This document shows positions 51,639 to 60,463 of a DNA stretch of 64,000 bases, piece after piece. The stretch spans positions 1 through 64,000 of the forward strand of contig CAITSZ010000017.1 in assembly GCA_903895195.1 (NCBI GenBank), in the 5' to 3' direction. Position 1 is the first letter of the stretch; the number at the start of each line of letters is the position of its first letter. This DNA is from an uncultured Chlorobiaceae bacterium (GTDB lineage: Bacteria > Bacteroidota > Chlorobiia > Chlorobiales > Chlorobiaceae). The position numbers and the translations under genes were made by a program. Below the pieces are notes generated by a model, which did not search any database, was not told where the DNA came from, and saw only the letters and a list, made by a program, of their open reading frames with translations.

Positions 51639-54185
51639 ATGGAAGGCAATTTTTCAAATAGAGTACAGGATGTCATTCGACTCAGCCGTGAGGAGGCTCT
51701 GCGGTTAGGTCATGACTATATCGGCACAGAGCATCTTCTTCTTGGCCTCATCAAGGAAGGCGAAGGTATAGGTGCAAGGATATTGAAAAACCTCAAGATA
51801 GATTTATTCAGCCTCAAACAGAAAATTGAGGAAAGTACCCATCCTAAAGTTCCTGCAACCCAGATGGGCAATGTTCCTCTGACGAAGCAGGCAGAGAAGG
51901 TGCTGAAAATTACCTATCTCGAAGCGAAAATCTGCAAGTCAAGCGTTATAGGAACTGAGCATCTTCTGCTTTCGATCATGAAAGGTGATGATAATATTGC
52001 CGCTCAGATTCTCGAACAGTTTGGCGTAACCTACGATCTTGTAAGGGATGAACTGATTAACATCACAAGCAGCAAGAGCGAGTCAGACGAGCCGCCGCTT
52101 GAGGGATCATACTCGTCGGGAGGTTCAGAACGGCAGCAGAAAAAACCAGATCCGAGAAAAGGCGAGAGAACCAAGACCCCCGTCCTCGACAACTTTGGTC
52201 GTGACCTTACCCGCCTTGCCCTTGAGGACAAGCTCGATCCAATCATCGGACGCGAAAAAGAGATCGAACGTGTGGCCCAGGTTTTGAGCCGCCGTAAAAA
52301 GAACAATCCAGTGCTGATTGGAGAGCCGGGAGTCGGAAAGACAGCCATCGCCGAAGGCCTTGCACTTAAGATTGTCCAGCGTAAGGTATCCAGAGTGCTT
52401 TATGACAAGAGGGTTGTTGCCCTTGACCTTGCAGCGCTTGTTGCAGGCACAAAGTACAGGGGACAGTTCGAGGAGAGGATGAAAGCTCTCATGAATGAGC
52501 TCGAGCGGTCGCGCGATGTGATTTTGTTTATTGACGAACTGCATACAATTGTCGGTGCAGGCGGAGCTTCGGGTTCGCTTGACGCAAGCAATATCTTCAA
52601 GCCTGCTTTAGCCCGGGGCGAGTTGCAGTGTATCGGAGCAACCACGCTCGACGAATATCGTCAGTTTATTGAAAAAGACGGAGCTCTCGACCGGAGGTTC
52701 CAGAAAATTATGGTCGAGCCCACTTCTGTTGATGAGACCATACAGATTCTCAACAATATCAAGTCGAAATATGAGTCGCATCACCATGTGAACTATTCCG
52801 AAGATGCTATCGAAAAAGCCGTAAAGCTTTCCGAACGCTATATCACCGACCGCTTTCTTCCTGACAAAGCCATTGATGTTATGGACGAGGCCGGTGCCAG
52901 GGTACATTTAAGCAACATTCATGTGCCGCAGGAGATTCTTGAGCTTGAAAAATCCATCGAGGAGGTCAAGGCAGAGAAGAACCAGGTTGTGAAGATGCAG
53001 AATTTCGAGGAAGCTGCAAGACTCCGCGACAAGGAGAAAAACCTGCTTGATGCTCTTGATCATGCAAAACAGGAGTGGGAAGATCGGGCCTCCGAAAGCG
53101 TTTACGATGTTACTGAGGCCGATATAACCTCAGTTATTGCCATGATGACCGGCATTCCCGTAGCAAGGGTTGCACAGTCTGAATCGAAAAAGCTGCTCAG
53201 TATGGAAGCTGACCTTACAAAAGAGGTCATCGGTCAGGATGAGGCAATCAAAAAGATAACCAAGGCAATACAGCGTACCCGTGCCGGTTTGAAAGATCCT
53301 TCGCGTCCTATTGGATCTTTTATTTTTCTCGGTCCCACAGGTGTCGGTAAAACCGAACTTGCCAAGGCATTGACCCGCTACATTTTTGACACCGAAGATG
53401 CCCTGATCAGAGCCGATATGAGCGAGTATATGGAGAAGTTTTCGGTCAGTCGTCTTGTTGGAGCGCCTCCAGGATATGTAGGCTATGAAGAGGGCGGTCA
53501 GCTGACGGAAAAAGTCCGCCGCAAGCCATATTCAGTCGTTCTTATCGATGAGATTGAAAAAGCGCATCCCGATGTATTCAATATTTTACTGCAGGTACTT
53601 GATGAGGGTGTTTTAACTGATGGAATGGGACGAAAGGTTGATTTTCGCAACACCATTATCATTATGACCTCGAATATCGGAGCAAAAGATATCAAGAGTT
53701 TCGGTGCAGGATCTGGTATGGGCTTTACAGCTCCAGATGATGCTACAGGGAGTTACAAGGCGATGAAGTCAACTATCGAGGATGCTCTTAAGCGGGTGTT
53801 CAATCCAGAGTTTCTCAACCGTATTGATGATATTATTGTTTTTCACCCGCTCGAAAAACAGCATATTTTCAAAATTATCGATATCACTGCCGGCAAGCTC
53901 TTCAAGAGGCTTCACGAGATGGGCATTGAGGTCGACATCGATGAGAAAGCCAAGGAGTTTCTTGTCGATAAGGGATACGACCAGAAATACGGTGCACGAC
54001 CACTGAAAAGGGCTCTGCAGAAATATGTGGAGGATCCTCTGGCCGAAGAGATGCTCAAAGGACGGTTTTCAGAAGGCAGCACAATTCGTATAGCCTTTGA
54101 TGAAAAGGAGAATGAGCTCCGTTTTCTTGATGGGGCAGCTCCGGCAAAAAAAGGCAAGAGAGAAGAAAAGCTTGACACTGAATAA
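51639..54185 (+). CDS. clpC: ATP-dependent Clp protease ATP-binding subunit ClpC
   Basis: An 848-aa HSP100/Clp unfoldase. The double Clp N domain lies at about 1-145 ([27 protein letters not shown]). The first AAA+ Walker A is GEPGVGKT near 230, followed by a UVR-containing middle domain ([19 protein letters not shown], about 455-475). The second Walker A is GPTGVGKT near 567. A MGF tripeptide near 693 may be the ClpP-docking loop. The UVR motif identifies ClpC rather than ClpA or ClpB. Probably repressed by HrcA through the upstream CIRCE-like site. Confidence 0.96.
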   Translation: MEGNFSNRVQDVIRLSREEALRLGHDYIGTEHLLLGLIKEGEGIGARILKNLKIDLFSLKQKIEESTHPKVPATQMGNVPLTKQAEKVLKITYLEAKICKSSVIGTEHLLLSIMKGDDNIAAQILEQFGVTYDLVRDELINITSSKSESDEPPLEGSYSSGGSERQQKKPDPRKGERTKTPVLDNFGRDLTRLALEDKLDPIIGREKEIERVAQVLSRRKKNNPVLIGEPGVGKTAIAEGLALKIVQRKVSRVLYDKRVVALDLAALVAGTKYRGQFEERMKALMNELERSRDVILFIDELHTIVGAGGASGSLDASNIFKPALARGELQCIGATTLDEYRQFIEKDGALDRRFQKIMVEPTSVDETIQILNNIKSKYESHHHVNYSEDAIEKAVKLSERYITDRFLPDKAIDVMDEAGARVHLSNIHVPQEILELEKSIEEVKAEKNQVVKMQNFEEAARLRDKEKNLLDALDHAKQEWEDRASESVYDVTEADITSVIAMMTGIPVARVAQSESKKLLSMEADLTKEVIGQDEAIKKITKAIQRTRAGLKDPSRPIGSFIFLGPTGVGKTELAKALTRYIFDTEDALIRADMSEYMEKFSVSRLVGAPPGYVGYEEGGQLTEKVRRKPYSVVLIDEIEKAHPDVFNILLQVLDEGVLTDGMGRKVDFRNTIIIMTSNIGAKDIKSFGAGSGMGFTAPDDATGSYKAMKSTIEDALKRVFNPEFLNRIDDIIVFHPLEKQHIFKIIDITAGKLFKRLHEMGIEVDIDEKAKEFLVDKGYDQKYGARPLKRALQKYVEDPLAEEMLKGRFSEGSTIRIAFDEKENELRFLDGAAPAKKGKREEKLDTE

Positions 54186-54215
54186 ATAAAAGCGGTTGTC
54201 ACAAAAGCCAGAGAC

Positions 54216-54263
54216 CGGCAAGAAAAAAGAGCCACATGAAAATGTGGCTCTTTTTTCTTGCCG
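54216..54263 (+). terminator. Terminator after clpC, 22-bp perfect stem
   Basis: CGGCAAGAAAAAAGAGCCACAT and its exact complement surround a GAAA tetraloop. The T6 tract lies inside the descending arm, so the whole long stem or just the inner 9 bp can act. Bidirectional action toward the convergent gene is possible. Confidence 0.88.
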
Positions 54264-54318
54264 ACAACCTAACCTATTCGTCAAAAGATGCGTTACATGC
54301 CAACTCTCGTTGTATGTA

Positions 54319-54834
54319 TTATTTTGCCCAGATCTTGATCATTGTCATCCCCTGATTTTTCTGTTTATCAGGAATAAAAGTACCCCTTATTGTAATGAGC
54401 TCCGAATAATTATACTCCGTAACTTTTTCCTTTAAAGAGGTATTTGATTTTTGAGTACTCTTATATACCTGAGTATTTATAGTTGCAGCGATAGAGTTTA
54501 ATTTTTCAGTAGTTGAGCTTTCTTTTATAAAGCCAGTTTCACGTAATGATTGTTCGATTTGGCCATATAAAGAACCGATCGCGTTTACAAATTCTTTATC
54601 TGGATATGATCCAGTTGTCGTAACAAAACCCTCATAAATATAGCCATTTGTGTTTCTGAAAAACACAACAATATGGCCCTTTCCAAAGGTTCTCGTGTTG
54701 TTATCAGGAAGAGGGATTACTTCATAACCCGATTTTTTAAATAACGCAGCATAGTCGTTAAAAATTGAGGTCTCGGCCATACAATTTGCAGCTGTAAGAC
54801 TCACGAGTATAAAAAAAAGTATTATTTTTTTCAT
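54319..54834 (-). CDS. Exported hypothetical protein, AT-rich
   Basis: A 171-aa protein with a clear Sec signal peptide (MKKIILFFILVSLTAANCMAE; cleavage probably after CMA). No family is recognised. The mature part has alternating strands and a helical segment around EFVNAIGSLYGQIEQSL. Good Shine-Dalgarno AAGGGGA. Base composition is clearly AT-richer than the flanking clpC and trpB2, suggesting recent acquisition. Periplasmic location inferred. Confidence 0.75.
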   Translation of the reverse strand: MKKIILFFILVSLTAANCMAETSIFNDYAALFKKSGYEVIPLPDNNTRTFGKGHIVVFFRNTNGYIYEGFVTTTGSYPDKEFVNAIGSLYGQIEQSLRETGFIKESSTTEKLNSIAATINTQVYKSTQKSNTSLKEKVTEYNYSELITIRGTFIPDKQKNQGMTMIKIWAK

Positions 54835-55265
54835 AATGTTTCCCCTTAAATTTTTTACGGATATGCAGTAAAAATAAAAATAGCATCAACCCGATATATG
54901 AAAGCAAAGATACTCAATCGTAACGACTTTCTTTCCGTTCTTATCAGGCAAACATGCTGTCCGTACCGAGAGTCAAAATCCCGAATCATTCTGACTTTTA
55001 ATGGTAGTTCTAAATAATGTAGATTACATCCCTCTTAAGGTTTGTTAAATTGGAGGCCTATTTTCACTCTAACAGCCTGACAGCTCTTGGCCCCCTCCCT
55101 CGTCCCATGACATTGATTTGGCAGGCGTAGTCGCAAGCAGGGTTAACTTCAGCTGAGCAATTTTTAGGGCTTAAACGGGAAAGGATGCAACACGTATGAG
55201 CCCCCCGAAATGCGCTTTGGCCGCCTCATCTTGACCTATGAGACGGCCTTTTTTTCATGATAAAG
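54835..55265. other. 430-bp gap with orphan plus-strand terminator, possible small RNA
   Basis: No supported ORF. The left half is AT-rich and likely holds the promoter of the exported-protein gene. The right half (about 55045-55255) is GC-richer and ends in a plus-strand terminator with no gene before it. It may encode a small RNA; I cannot match it to 6S, SRP, tmRNA or RNase P RNA by their conserved motifs. Confidence 0.5.
55219..55255 (+). terminator. Orphan plus-strand terminator upstream of the trpB2 stop codon
   Basis: GGCCGCCTCAT and ATGAGACGGCC form an 11-bp stem with one C/A mismatch and an 8-nt loop, followed by T7. There is no A-tract on the 5' side, so it works only on the plus strand, where no gene is annotated. 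Confidence 0.75.
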
Positions 55266-56639
55266 TTACCGCTGTGGGGGCAGTGGATTGTCTTTCACTG
55301 CGGCAAGAGAGTTCTGGAGAAGCTCTTCGGGCAGCGGGTAATCGTGGAGCTTCCCTGACATGAAGGCATCATAGCCCTGAAGATCCATCAGGCCATGGCC
55401 CGACCAGTTCATGAGAATCACCTTCTCCTTTCCTTCCTCTTTTGCCTGTTTTGCTTCACGAATAGTCTGCGCTATTGCGTGTGAGGTTTCCGGAGCGGGG
55501 ATGAACCCTTCGGTATGGGCAAAGAGCAGGGCAGCCTCATAACACTCCGTCTGTCTAATGGCAGTGGCATCAATCAGTCCAAGCTGCTTTACATGGCTCA
55601 CCAGCGGGGCCATGCCGTGATAGCGCAATCCTCCCGCATGAATGGCCGGGGGAATAAAGCCATGACCAAGGCTGTGCATCGGAAGCAAAGGGGTCATTTT
55701 AGCAACATCGCCATTATCGTAAATATAAGGCCCACGAGTGAGCGTCGGGCACGCTTCAGGTTCAGTTGCAATGATCTGAACATCACGGCCATGAATTTTA
55801 TCACAGATAAAAGGAAAACTGATACCTGCGAAGTTTGATCCGCCGCCGGCACAACCGATCACGATATCCGGATAAAGGCCTACCTTTTCAAGTTGTTTGC
55901 GAGCCTCAAGGCCGATAATGGTCTGGTGCAGCATAACATGGTTCAAAACGCTGCCCAGCGCATAGCGCGTATCATCGCGCTCAACAGCTTGTTCAATAGC
56001 TTCACTGATCGCTATGGCAAGGCTTCCCGGAGTATCAGGCATTTCACTGAGAATTCTGCGCCCTATGGCGGTTTGATCGCTTGGACTTGCAATGCAGTCA
56101 GCACCCCAGGTTCTCATCATGATTTTGCGGAACGGCTTCTGGTCAAAGCTGATACGCACCATAAACACCTTGCAGTCGATGCCGATAAGCTTGCAGCTCA
56201 TGGCAAGTGCGCTTCCCCACTGGCCGGCACCCGTTTCAGTAATAAGATGTTTTATGCCGAACTGCTTGTTGTACCAAGCCTGGGCAACAGCGGTATTAGG
56301 TTTGTGGCTTCCTGCCGGTGAGACTCCTTCGTTTTTGTAGAAGATCTTCGCCGGAGTTTTTAGTGCAGCTTCAAGCCTATGAGCCCTGGTTAGCGGCGAC
56401 GGTCTCCATAGTTTCAGAATAGCCTGTATCTCCTGGGGAATATCGATCCACCGGTCAGTACTGACCTCCTGCTCGATTAAGTTCATCGGAAAAACTTTCG
56501 CAAGGGCATCCGGTCCAACCGGGTTACCGTCCGGCCCCAATGGCGGCGGAAGCGGTGTGGGCAGATCAGCCTGAATGTTGTACCATTGACGGGGCATTTC
56601 GTCTTCAGTCAGCAGGATCTTCGTGAATTCAGAACTCAT
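55266..56639 (-). CDS. trpB2: TrpB2-type tryptophan synthase beta chain (PLP enzyme)
   Basis: About 457 aa. The PLP-binding Lys is in [14 protein letters not shown] and the glycine-rich phosphate site in [11 protein letters not shown], with [12 protein letters not shown] conserved. The long N-terminal extension ([20 protein letters not shown]) marks the TrpB2 group, which lacks TrpA-contact residues and converts indole (or another substrate) with serine. The ORF track starts at 56720, but Met 56639 ([10 protein letters not shown]) matches the family N terminus. No trp genes are adjacent, consistent with an indole-salvage role. Confidence 0.92.
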   Translation of the reverse strand: MSSEFTKILLTEDEMPRQWYNIQADLPTPLPPPLGPDGNPVGPDALAKVFPMNLIEQEVSTDRWIDIPQEIQAILKLWRPSPLTRAHRLEAALKTPAKIFYKNEGVSPAGSHKPNTAVAQAWYNKQFGIKHLITETGAGQWGSALAMSCKLIGIDCKVFMVRISFDQKPFRKIMMRTWGADCIASPSDQTAIGRRILSEMPDTPGSLAIAISEAIEQAVERDDTRYALGSVLNHVMLHQTIIGLEARKQLEKVGLYPDIVIGCAGGGSNFAGISFPFICDKIHGRDVQIIATEPEACPTLTRGPYIYDNGDVAKMTPLLPMHSLGHGFIPPAIHAGGLRYHGMAPLVSHVKQLGLIDATAIRQTECYEAALLFAHTEGFIPAPETSHAIAQTIREAKQAKEEGKEKVILMNWSGHGLMDLQGYDAFMSGKLHDYPLPEELLQNSLAAVKDNPLPPQR

Positions 56640-56768
56640 GTTTTCTATGAATTTAGGGTGAAGGAGTACTGCAAGGGAGAGTTTGCCTGAAAAGATATGA
56701 TCATAACGTAAAAACCGCAAAGAGGTTTTCTTAATTGAATTACATCACAGGATGTATGGTATCAATAG

Positions 56769-56854
56769 TGCCGAAGACGGGAATCGAACCCGTACGTCCA
56801 TTGCTGAACACAGGATTTTAAGTCCTGGGCGTCTACCAGTTCCGCCACTTCGGC
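56769..56854 (-). tRNA. tRNA-Leu (TAA)
   Basis: Class II tRNA of 86 nt on the minus strand, acceptor GCCGAAG/CTTCGGC, anticodon stem CAGGA/TCCTG, loop CTTAAAA with anticodon TAA, a long variable arm and T arm ACGGGTTCGATTCCCGT. No CCA is encoded. Confidence 0.96.
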
Positions 56855-56956
56855 CTGCCATCACATTATACAGGACGAGCAATTTACTATCTTCAAAGTC
56901 TTTCCCAAAAAATAAATAGTACTTGCCCGACCCTTTTTTCCCCTGGATGTCAAGGC

Positions 56957-58084
56957 TCAGGAGCTGAAATGATCAAAACCCTTAACTGTTTTGAGATCAA
57001 TGGTCATCCCGTAAATATCGCTCAGCAGCAAACCTTCTTCCTCGTCGGTTGTTTCCCCGATGACGACTATCTCTTTATTATCTGCAATTGCCTCATACTC
57101 CTCTTTCGGAATTGTAAACAGCAGCTGATAGTCTTCCCCACCAGTCAGAGCCCAGGTAAGAGCATCATCCTGAAGTTCATCGGCAATGCGGCGGGTGGCG
57201 GGATGGATAGGAATTCGGCTTTCATGAATCAAGGCTCCGGTATTTGAACTGCGGCAGATATGCTGGAGGTCCGAACTTAGCCCGTCAGAAATATCGATCA
57301 TCGAAGAGGGTCGGATATTTTTCGAGTGCAATAACCTTACAATATCGAGGCGCGCAATAGGAGATAAATGGCTTTGTATGGCATTACCGTACTCTTTAAG
57401 GTCAGCCATGATGCTTTTATTATAAGGCTCGTTGTTTTCGATGTGCTCCAGCATAATCTCCTTTTCACGCATAAGAAGTTTGAGCCCTGCAGCTGAACCG
57501 CCGAGGGTGCCCGAAACACAGATAAGTTCACCGGGTCCGGCTCCGCTTCTATGTGTCAGCTGCTCAGCCGGAACCTCACCGATCATGGCGATTGAAATGA
57601 TAAGTCCCGATCGTGATGATGAGGTATCGCCTCCGGCAATGGCAAGCCCGTATTCCTTTGCAGCATAGGCCATACCACTGTAAAGCTCTTCAATCATTTC
57701 AACTGAAAAAGATGCAGGGACGGCAATCGAGATCAGTGCATAGCGCGCAATGGCATTCATAGCGCAGATATCTGAAACATTAACGCTGATCGATTTGCTT
57801 CCGAGAAGTTTCAGGGGAGTTGTCAAAAGATCGAAGTGTATCTGGTCTACAAGCATATCGGTAGTTGCAACCTGCAAAAGCCCAGCGGAAGGTTGATAGA
57901 CTGCACAATCATCACCAATGCCCGTTATCAGTTCTGGAATGGTATGAAGAGTTGGTTCTGCTATAGCTGCGATTTTATCGATCAGTCCGAATTCCCCGAT
58001 TCCCGAGATAGCTCTATATGCCATATTTTTGCGTAAATTAGATTTCACCCTTAACGGTTCTTTGCGTGCTTTTTGGTCAGTCAC
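56957..58084 (-). CDS. thiL: Thiamine-monophosphate kinase
   Basis: Phosphorylates thiamine phosphate to thiamine diphosphate, the cofactor needed by KorAB. PurM-like fold; visible are GIGEFGLIDKIA, the ATP/Mg motif TGIGDDCAVY, GGDTSSS, MIDISDGLSSDL and TGGEDYQLLF. The track start is GTG 58084 (375 aa); ATG 58024 (MAYRAISGIGEFGLI) would give the more usual length of about 355 aa. Neither has a clear ribosome site. Divergent from ftsY. No TPP riboswitch is seen. Confidence 0.94.
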   Translation of the reverse strand: MTDQKARKEPLRVKSNLRKNMAYRAISGIGEFGLIDKIAAIAEPTLHTIPELITGIGDDCAVYQPSAGLLQVATTDMLVDQIHFDLLTTPLKLLGSKSISVNVSDICAMNAIARYALISIAVPASFSVEMIEELYSGMAYAAKEYGLAIAGGDTSSSRSGLIISIAMIGEVPAEQLTHRSGAGPGELICVSGTLGGSAAGLKLLMREKEIMLEHIENNEPYNKSIMADLKEYGNAIQSHLSPIARLDIVRLLHSKNIRPSSMIDISDGLSSDLQHICRSSNTGALIHESRIPIHPATRRIADELQDDALTWALTGGEDYQLLFTIPKEEYEAIADNKEIVVIGETTDEEEGLLLSDIYGMTIDLKTVKGFDHFSS

Positions 58085-58134
58085 GCTGCTTGGGGTTTCA
58101 ATATTTTTATAATTAAAGACAATATCTCCTTTTT

Positions 58135-59079
58135 ATGGGTTTTTTTGACAACTTCAAACTATCACGGCTTAAGGAAGGACTCGGAAAAACCCGGGATACG
58201 CTTCGGGAAAAACTTTCCGTTATAACTCAGGGTAAGACTGAGATAGATGACGAGTTTCTTGAAGAACTTGAAACCATTCTTGTCGCAGCCGATGTTGGTG
58301 TCGAAACAACGCTCGGAATTGTTGACGCCATAACAGAGCGGGCAAAAAAGGAGACCTACCGGTCGGAAGAGGAGCTGAACGGCATGCTCATGGAGGAGAT
58401 TCAGCAGCTGCTCAGTCTGACAGGAGAGTCGCACCCGCTGGATTTTGAGGCAGTGCTCCCAGCAAAACCCTATGTGATACTGATTGTCGGCGTAAACGGG
58501 GCAGGCAAAACCACCAGTGTTGCCAAGCTTGCGCATAACTACGAAAAAGCTGGGAAAAAAGTAATTATAGCTGCAGCTGATACCTTCAGGGCCGCTGCCT
58601 ATGAACAGCTGAAAATATGGGCCGACAGGGCCGGTGTGCCGATTATCGGTCAGGGTCAGGGAGCCGATCCGGCATCTGTTGTGTACGATGCCGTCAGTGC
58701 TGCCGTATCCAGAAATGCCGATGTGGTGCTGATTGATACTGCAGGTCGTCTGCACAACAAAAGTCACCTGATGGAGGAGCTTGCAAAGATTATGCGGGTG
58801 GCTACAAAAAAAATTCCCGAAGCTCCCCATGAAGTGTTGCTCATTCTTGATGGTACTACCGGTCAGAATGCGGTTCTTCAGGCAAGGGAATTTACACGCT
58901 TTGTCAAGGTTACCGGACTTGTAGTGACCAAACTTGACGGAACCGCCAAAGGCGGGATTGTGCTCTCCATTTCACGTGAGCTTAATTTACCGGTCAAGTA
59001 TATCGGTGTTGGTGAAAAAATAGATGATTTGCAGCTTTTTGATAGAGCTGAGTTTGTGGAAGCACTGCTTGGGCGATAG
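58135..59079 (+). CDS. ftsY: Signal recognition particle receptor FtsY
   Basis: A 314-aa SRP GTPase that docks SRP-ribosome complexes to the membrane. NG domain only: the N domain helices (FFDNFKLSRLKEGLGKTRDTL), P-loop GVNGAGKTTSVAKLA, DTFRAAAYEQL, DTAGR and TKLDGTAKGG. It lacks the long acidic A domain of E. coli, as is common. Its stop is 2 nt from the convergent DUF123 gene stop. Confidence 0.97.
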   Translation: MGFFDNFKLSRLKEGLGKTRDTLREKLSVITQGKTEIDDEFLEELETILVAADVGVETTLGIVDAITERAKKETYRSEEELNGMLMEEIQQLLSLTGESHPLDFEAVLPAKPYVILIVGVNGAGKTTSVAKLAHNYEKAGKKVIIAAADTFRAAAYEQLKIWADRAGVPIIGQGQGADPASVVYDAVSAAVSRNADVVLIDTAGRLHNKSHLMEELAKIMRVATKKIPEAPHEVLLILDGTTGQNAVLQAREFTRFVKVTGLVVTKLDGTAKGGIVLSISRELNLPVKYIGVGEKIDDLQLFDRAEFVEALLGR

Positions 59080-59081
59080 GC

Positions 59082-59663
59082 TTATTGCTTTTCAAGCTTT
59101 GCGGTCAATGCCGGAATGAATTGCCCGAGCTGCTCAAGAGTCTTTTTCTGATCGGTTAACCGGAGTATATGGCTGCTGTTTCGGGTATCCTGGGCGCCGA
59201 GGCGCGGAGCAATGAGAGAGGTTTCCCGGATTGAGGCAAGGAACTCCGATAGATGGTGCTCCAGTTTTTCGGGATGTCGCATGATGAGGACATGGGTTAT
59301 TTCCGCCTCGCTATGCTCAAGGAAATAATCGATATGCCAGTGAAGCTTTTTTTCTGACGCGATGAAAGCGCAGCTTTTGACGGCATCATTTTTGGAAAAA
59401 AGTTTTATGATCTCGCTCTGAATTTTATGCGGCGGCTTTCCATTGGAGCGTGACGCATGGCGTATAAGTCGCCTCGCAAGAGGATCTCCTGTTTTGCCAA
59501 GTGCCGAGCCGATATAGAGATAGTCCCCGTCAGGAATTGAAAAAAGTCTGGATTTCTGAAACCTTCCGAAAGCAAGCTGAAAAGAGCTTGAAATCCTGAT
59601 GAAAAGGATATACGAGCCCATAGTGTATTTATTGCCAAAAATGGTAAACTGTGAGCCAGACAT
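59082..59663 (-). CDS. DUF123 / GIY-YIG-like nuclease family protein
   Basis: About 193 aa from Met 59663 (the ORF is open to 59687). Conserved DUF123 (PF01986) features are GSYILFIRISSS, IPDGDYLYIGSALG, ARRLIRHASR and the HWHIDYFLEHSEA block. In archaea this domain stands beside or fused to endonuclease III, suggesting a DNA-processing role, but the activity is unproven. It is convergent with ftsY and divergent from pcm. Confidence 0.85.
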   Translation of the reverse strand: MSGSQFTIFGNKYTMGSYILFIRISSSFQLAFGRFQKSRLFSIPDGDYLYIGSALGKTGDPLARRLIRHASRSNGKPPHKIQSEIIKLFSKNDAVKSCAFIASEKKLHWHIDYFLEHSEAEITHVLIMRHPEKLEHHLSEFLASIRETSLIAPRLGAQDTRNSSHILRLTDQKKTLEQLGQFIPALTAKLEKQ

Positions 59664-59778
59664 TGTTTTTTGTTGTTTTTGATGCAATATTATCGATCCT
59701 GAGGGGAACCCTTAATGATTGAAAGATAGTTATTCAGTGAAGTTTTCGATTGCCAAGAGCACAAATGGTGTGCGATCG

Positions 59779-60441
59779 ATGAAAAAATCGGAACAGCTTC
59801 TGGAGCATAGGCGAAGGGAGATGGTTGAAACGTTGCAACGGTACGGCATTGATAACCGGCGTGTGCTCGATGCTTTTCTTGAGGTTCCTCGCCATCTTTT
59901 TTTTGATGCAGCAGTTCTGGAGCTTGCATACAACGATGGAGCCTACCCAATTGGGTGCGGTCAGACCATATCGCAGCCCTACACGGTAGCCTGTATGACT
60001 ACCTTGCTTGTCGAACGTTGTTCTTCGGGAAAAGTGCTCGAAATTGGTACAGGATCAGGCTATCAGGCAGCCATTCTTGATGTTCTTGGTTATTCAGTTT
60101 TTACTGTCGAACGGGTTGTAGAGCTTTATGCAAGGGCAGAGGCACTCTTTAAGGAGCTTGGGCAGCATATCACCTGTCGCTTTGGAGACGGGAGTGTAGG
60201 ATGGGCTGGGGAGGCGCCTTTTGATGGCATTATGATAACTGCAGGAGCTCCAAAGGAGCCTGAGCCGCTTTTGGATCAGCTTGCGCCACATGGTACTATG
60301 GTGATTCCAATTGGTGACTCCTGTTCACAGCAGATGACAGTTATCAGCAGATATGAAAATGATTTCAGGAAAGAGGTATTTCAGCAGTTTTCTTTTGTGC
60401 CTCTGGTCGGTAAGGAAGGGTGGCATGGCACTGTTTTTTAA
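59779..60441 (+). CDS. pcm: Protein-L-isoaspartate O-methyltransferase
   Basis: SAM-dependent repair of isoaspartyl residues in aged proteins. 220 aa from ATG 59779; the ORF is open to 59719, but the upstream 20 residues are not family-like. Visible are RVLDAFLEVPRHLF, the substrate loop GCGQTISQPYTVA, and SAM motif I VLEIGTGSGYQAAIL. The ppiD-like gene starts 22 nt downstream. Confidence 0.93.
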   Translation: MKKSEQLLEHRRREMVETLQRYGIDNRRVLDAFLEVPRHLFFDAAVLELAYNDGAYPIGCGQTISQPYTVACMTTLLVERCSSGKVLEIGTGSGYQAAILDVLGYSVFTVERVVELYARAEALFKELGQHITCRFGDGSVGWAGEAPFDGIMITAGAPKEPEPLLDQLAPHGTMVIPIGDSCSQQMTVISRYENDFRKEVFQQFSFVPLVGKEGWHGTVF

Positions 60442-60463
60442 CAACATAACGAAGGGATGATTT

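Noticed and set aside
55107-55130. MTLIWQA, a possible trp leader peptide
   Set aside because: It is on the strand opposite to trpB2, has a single Trp codon and no ribosome site.
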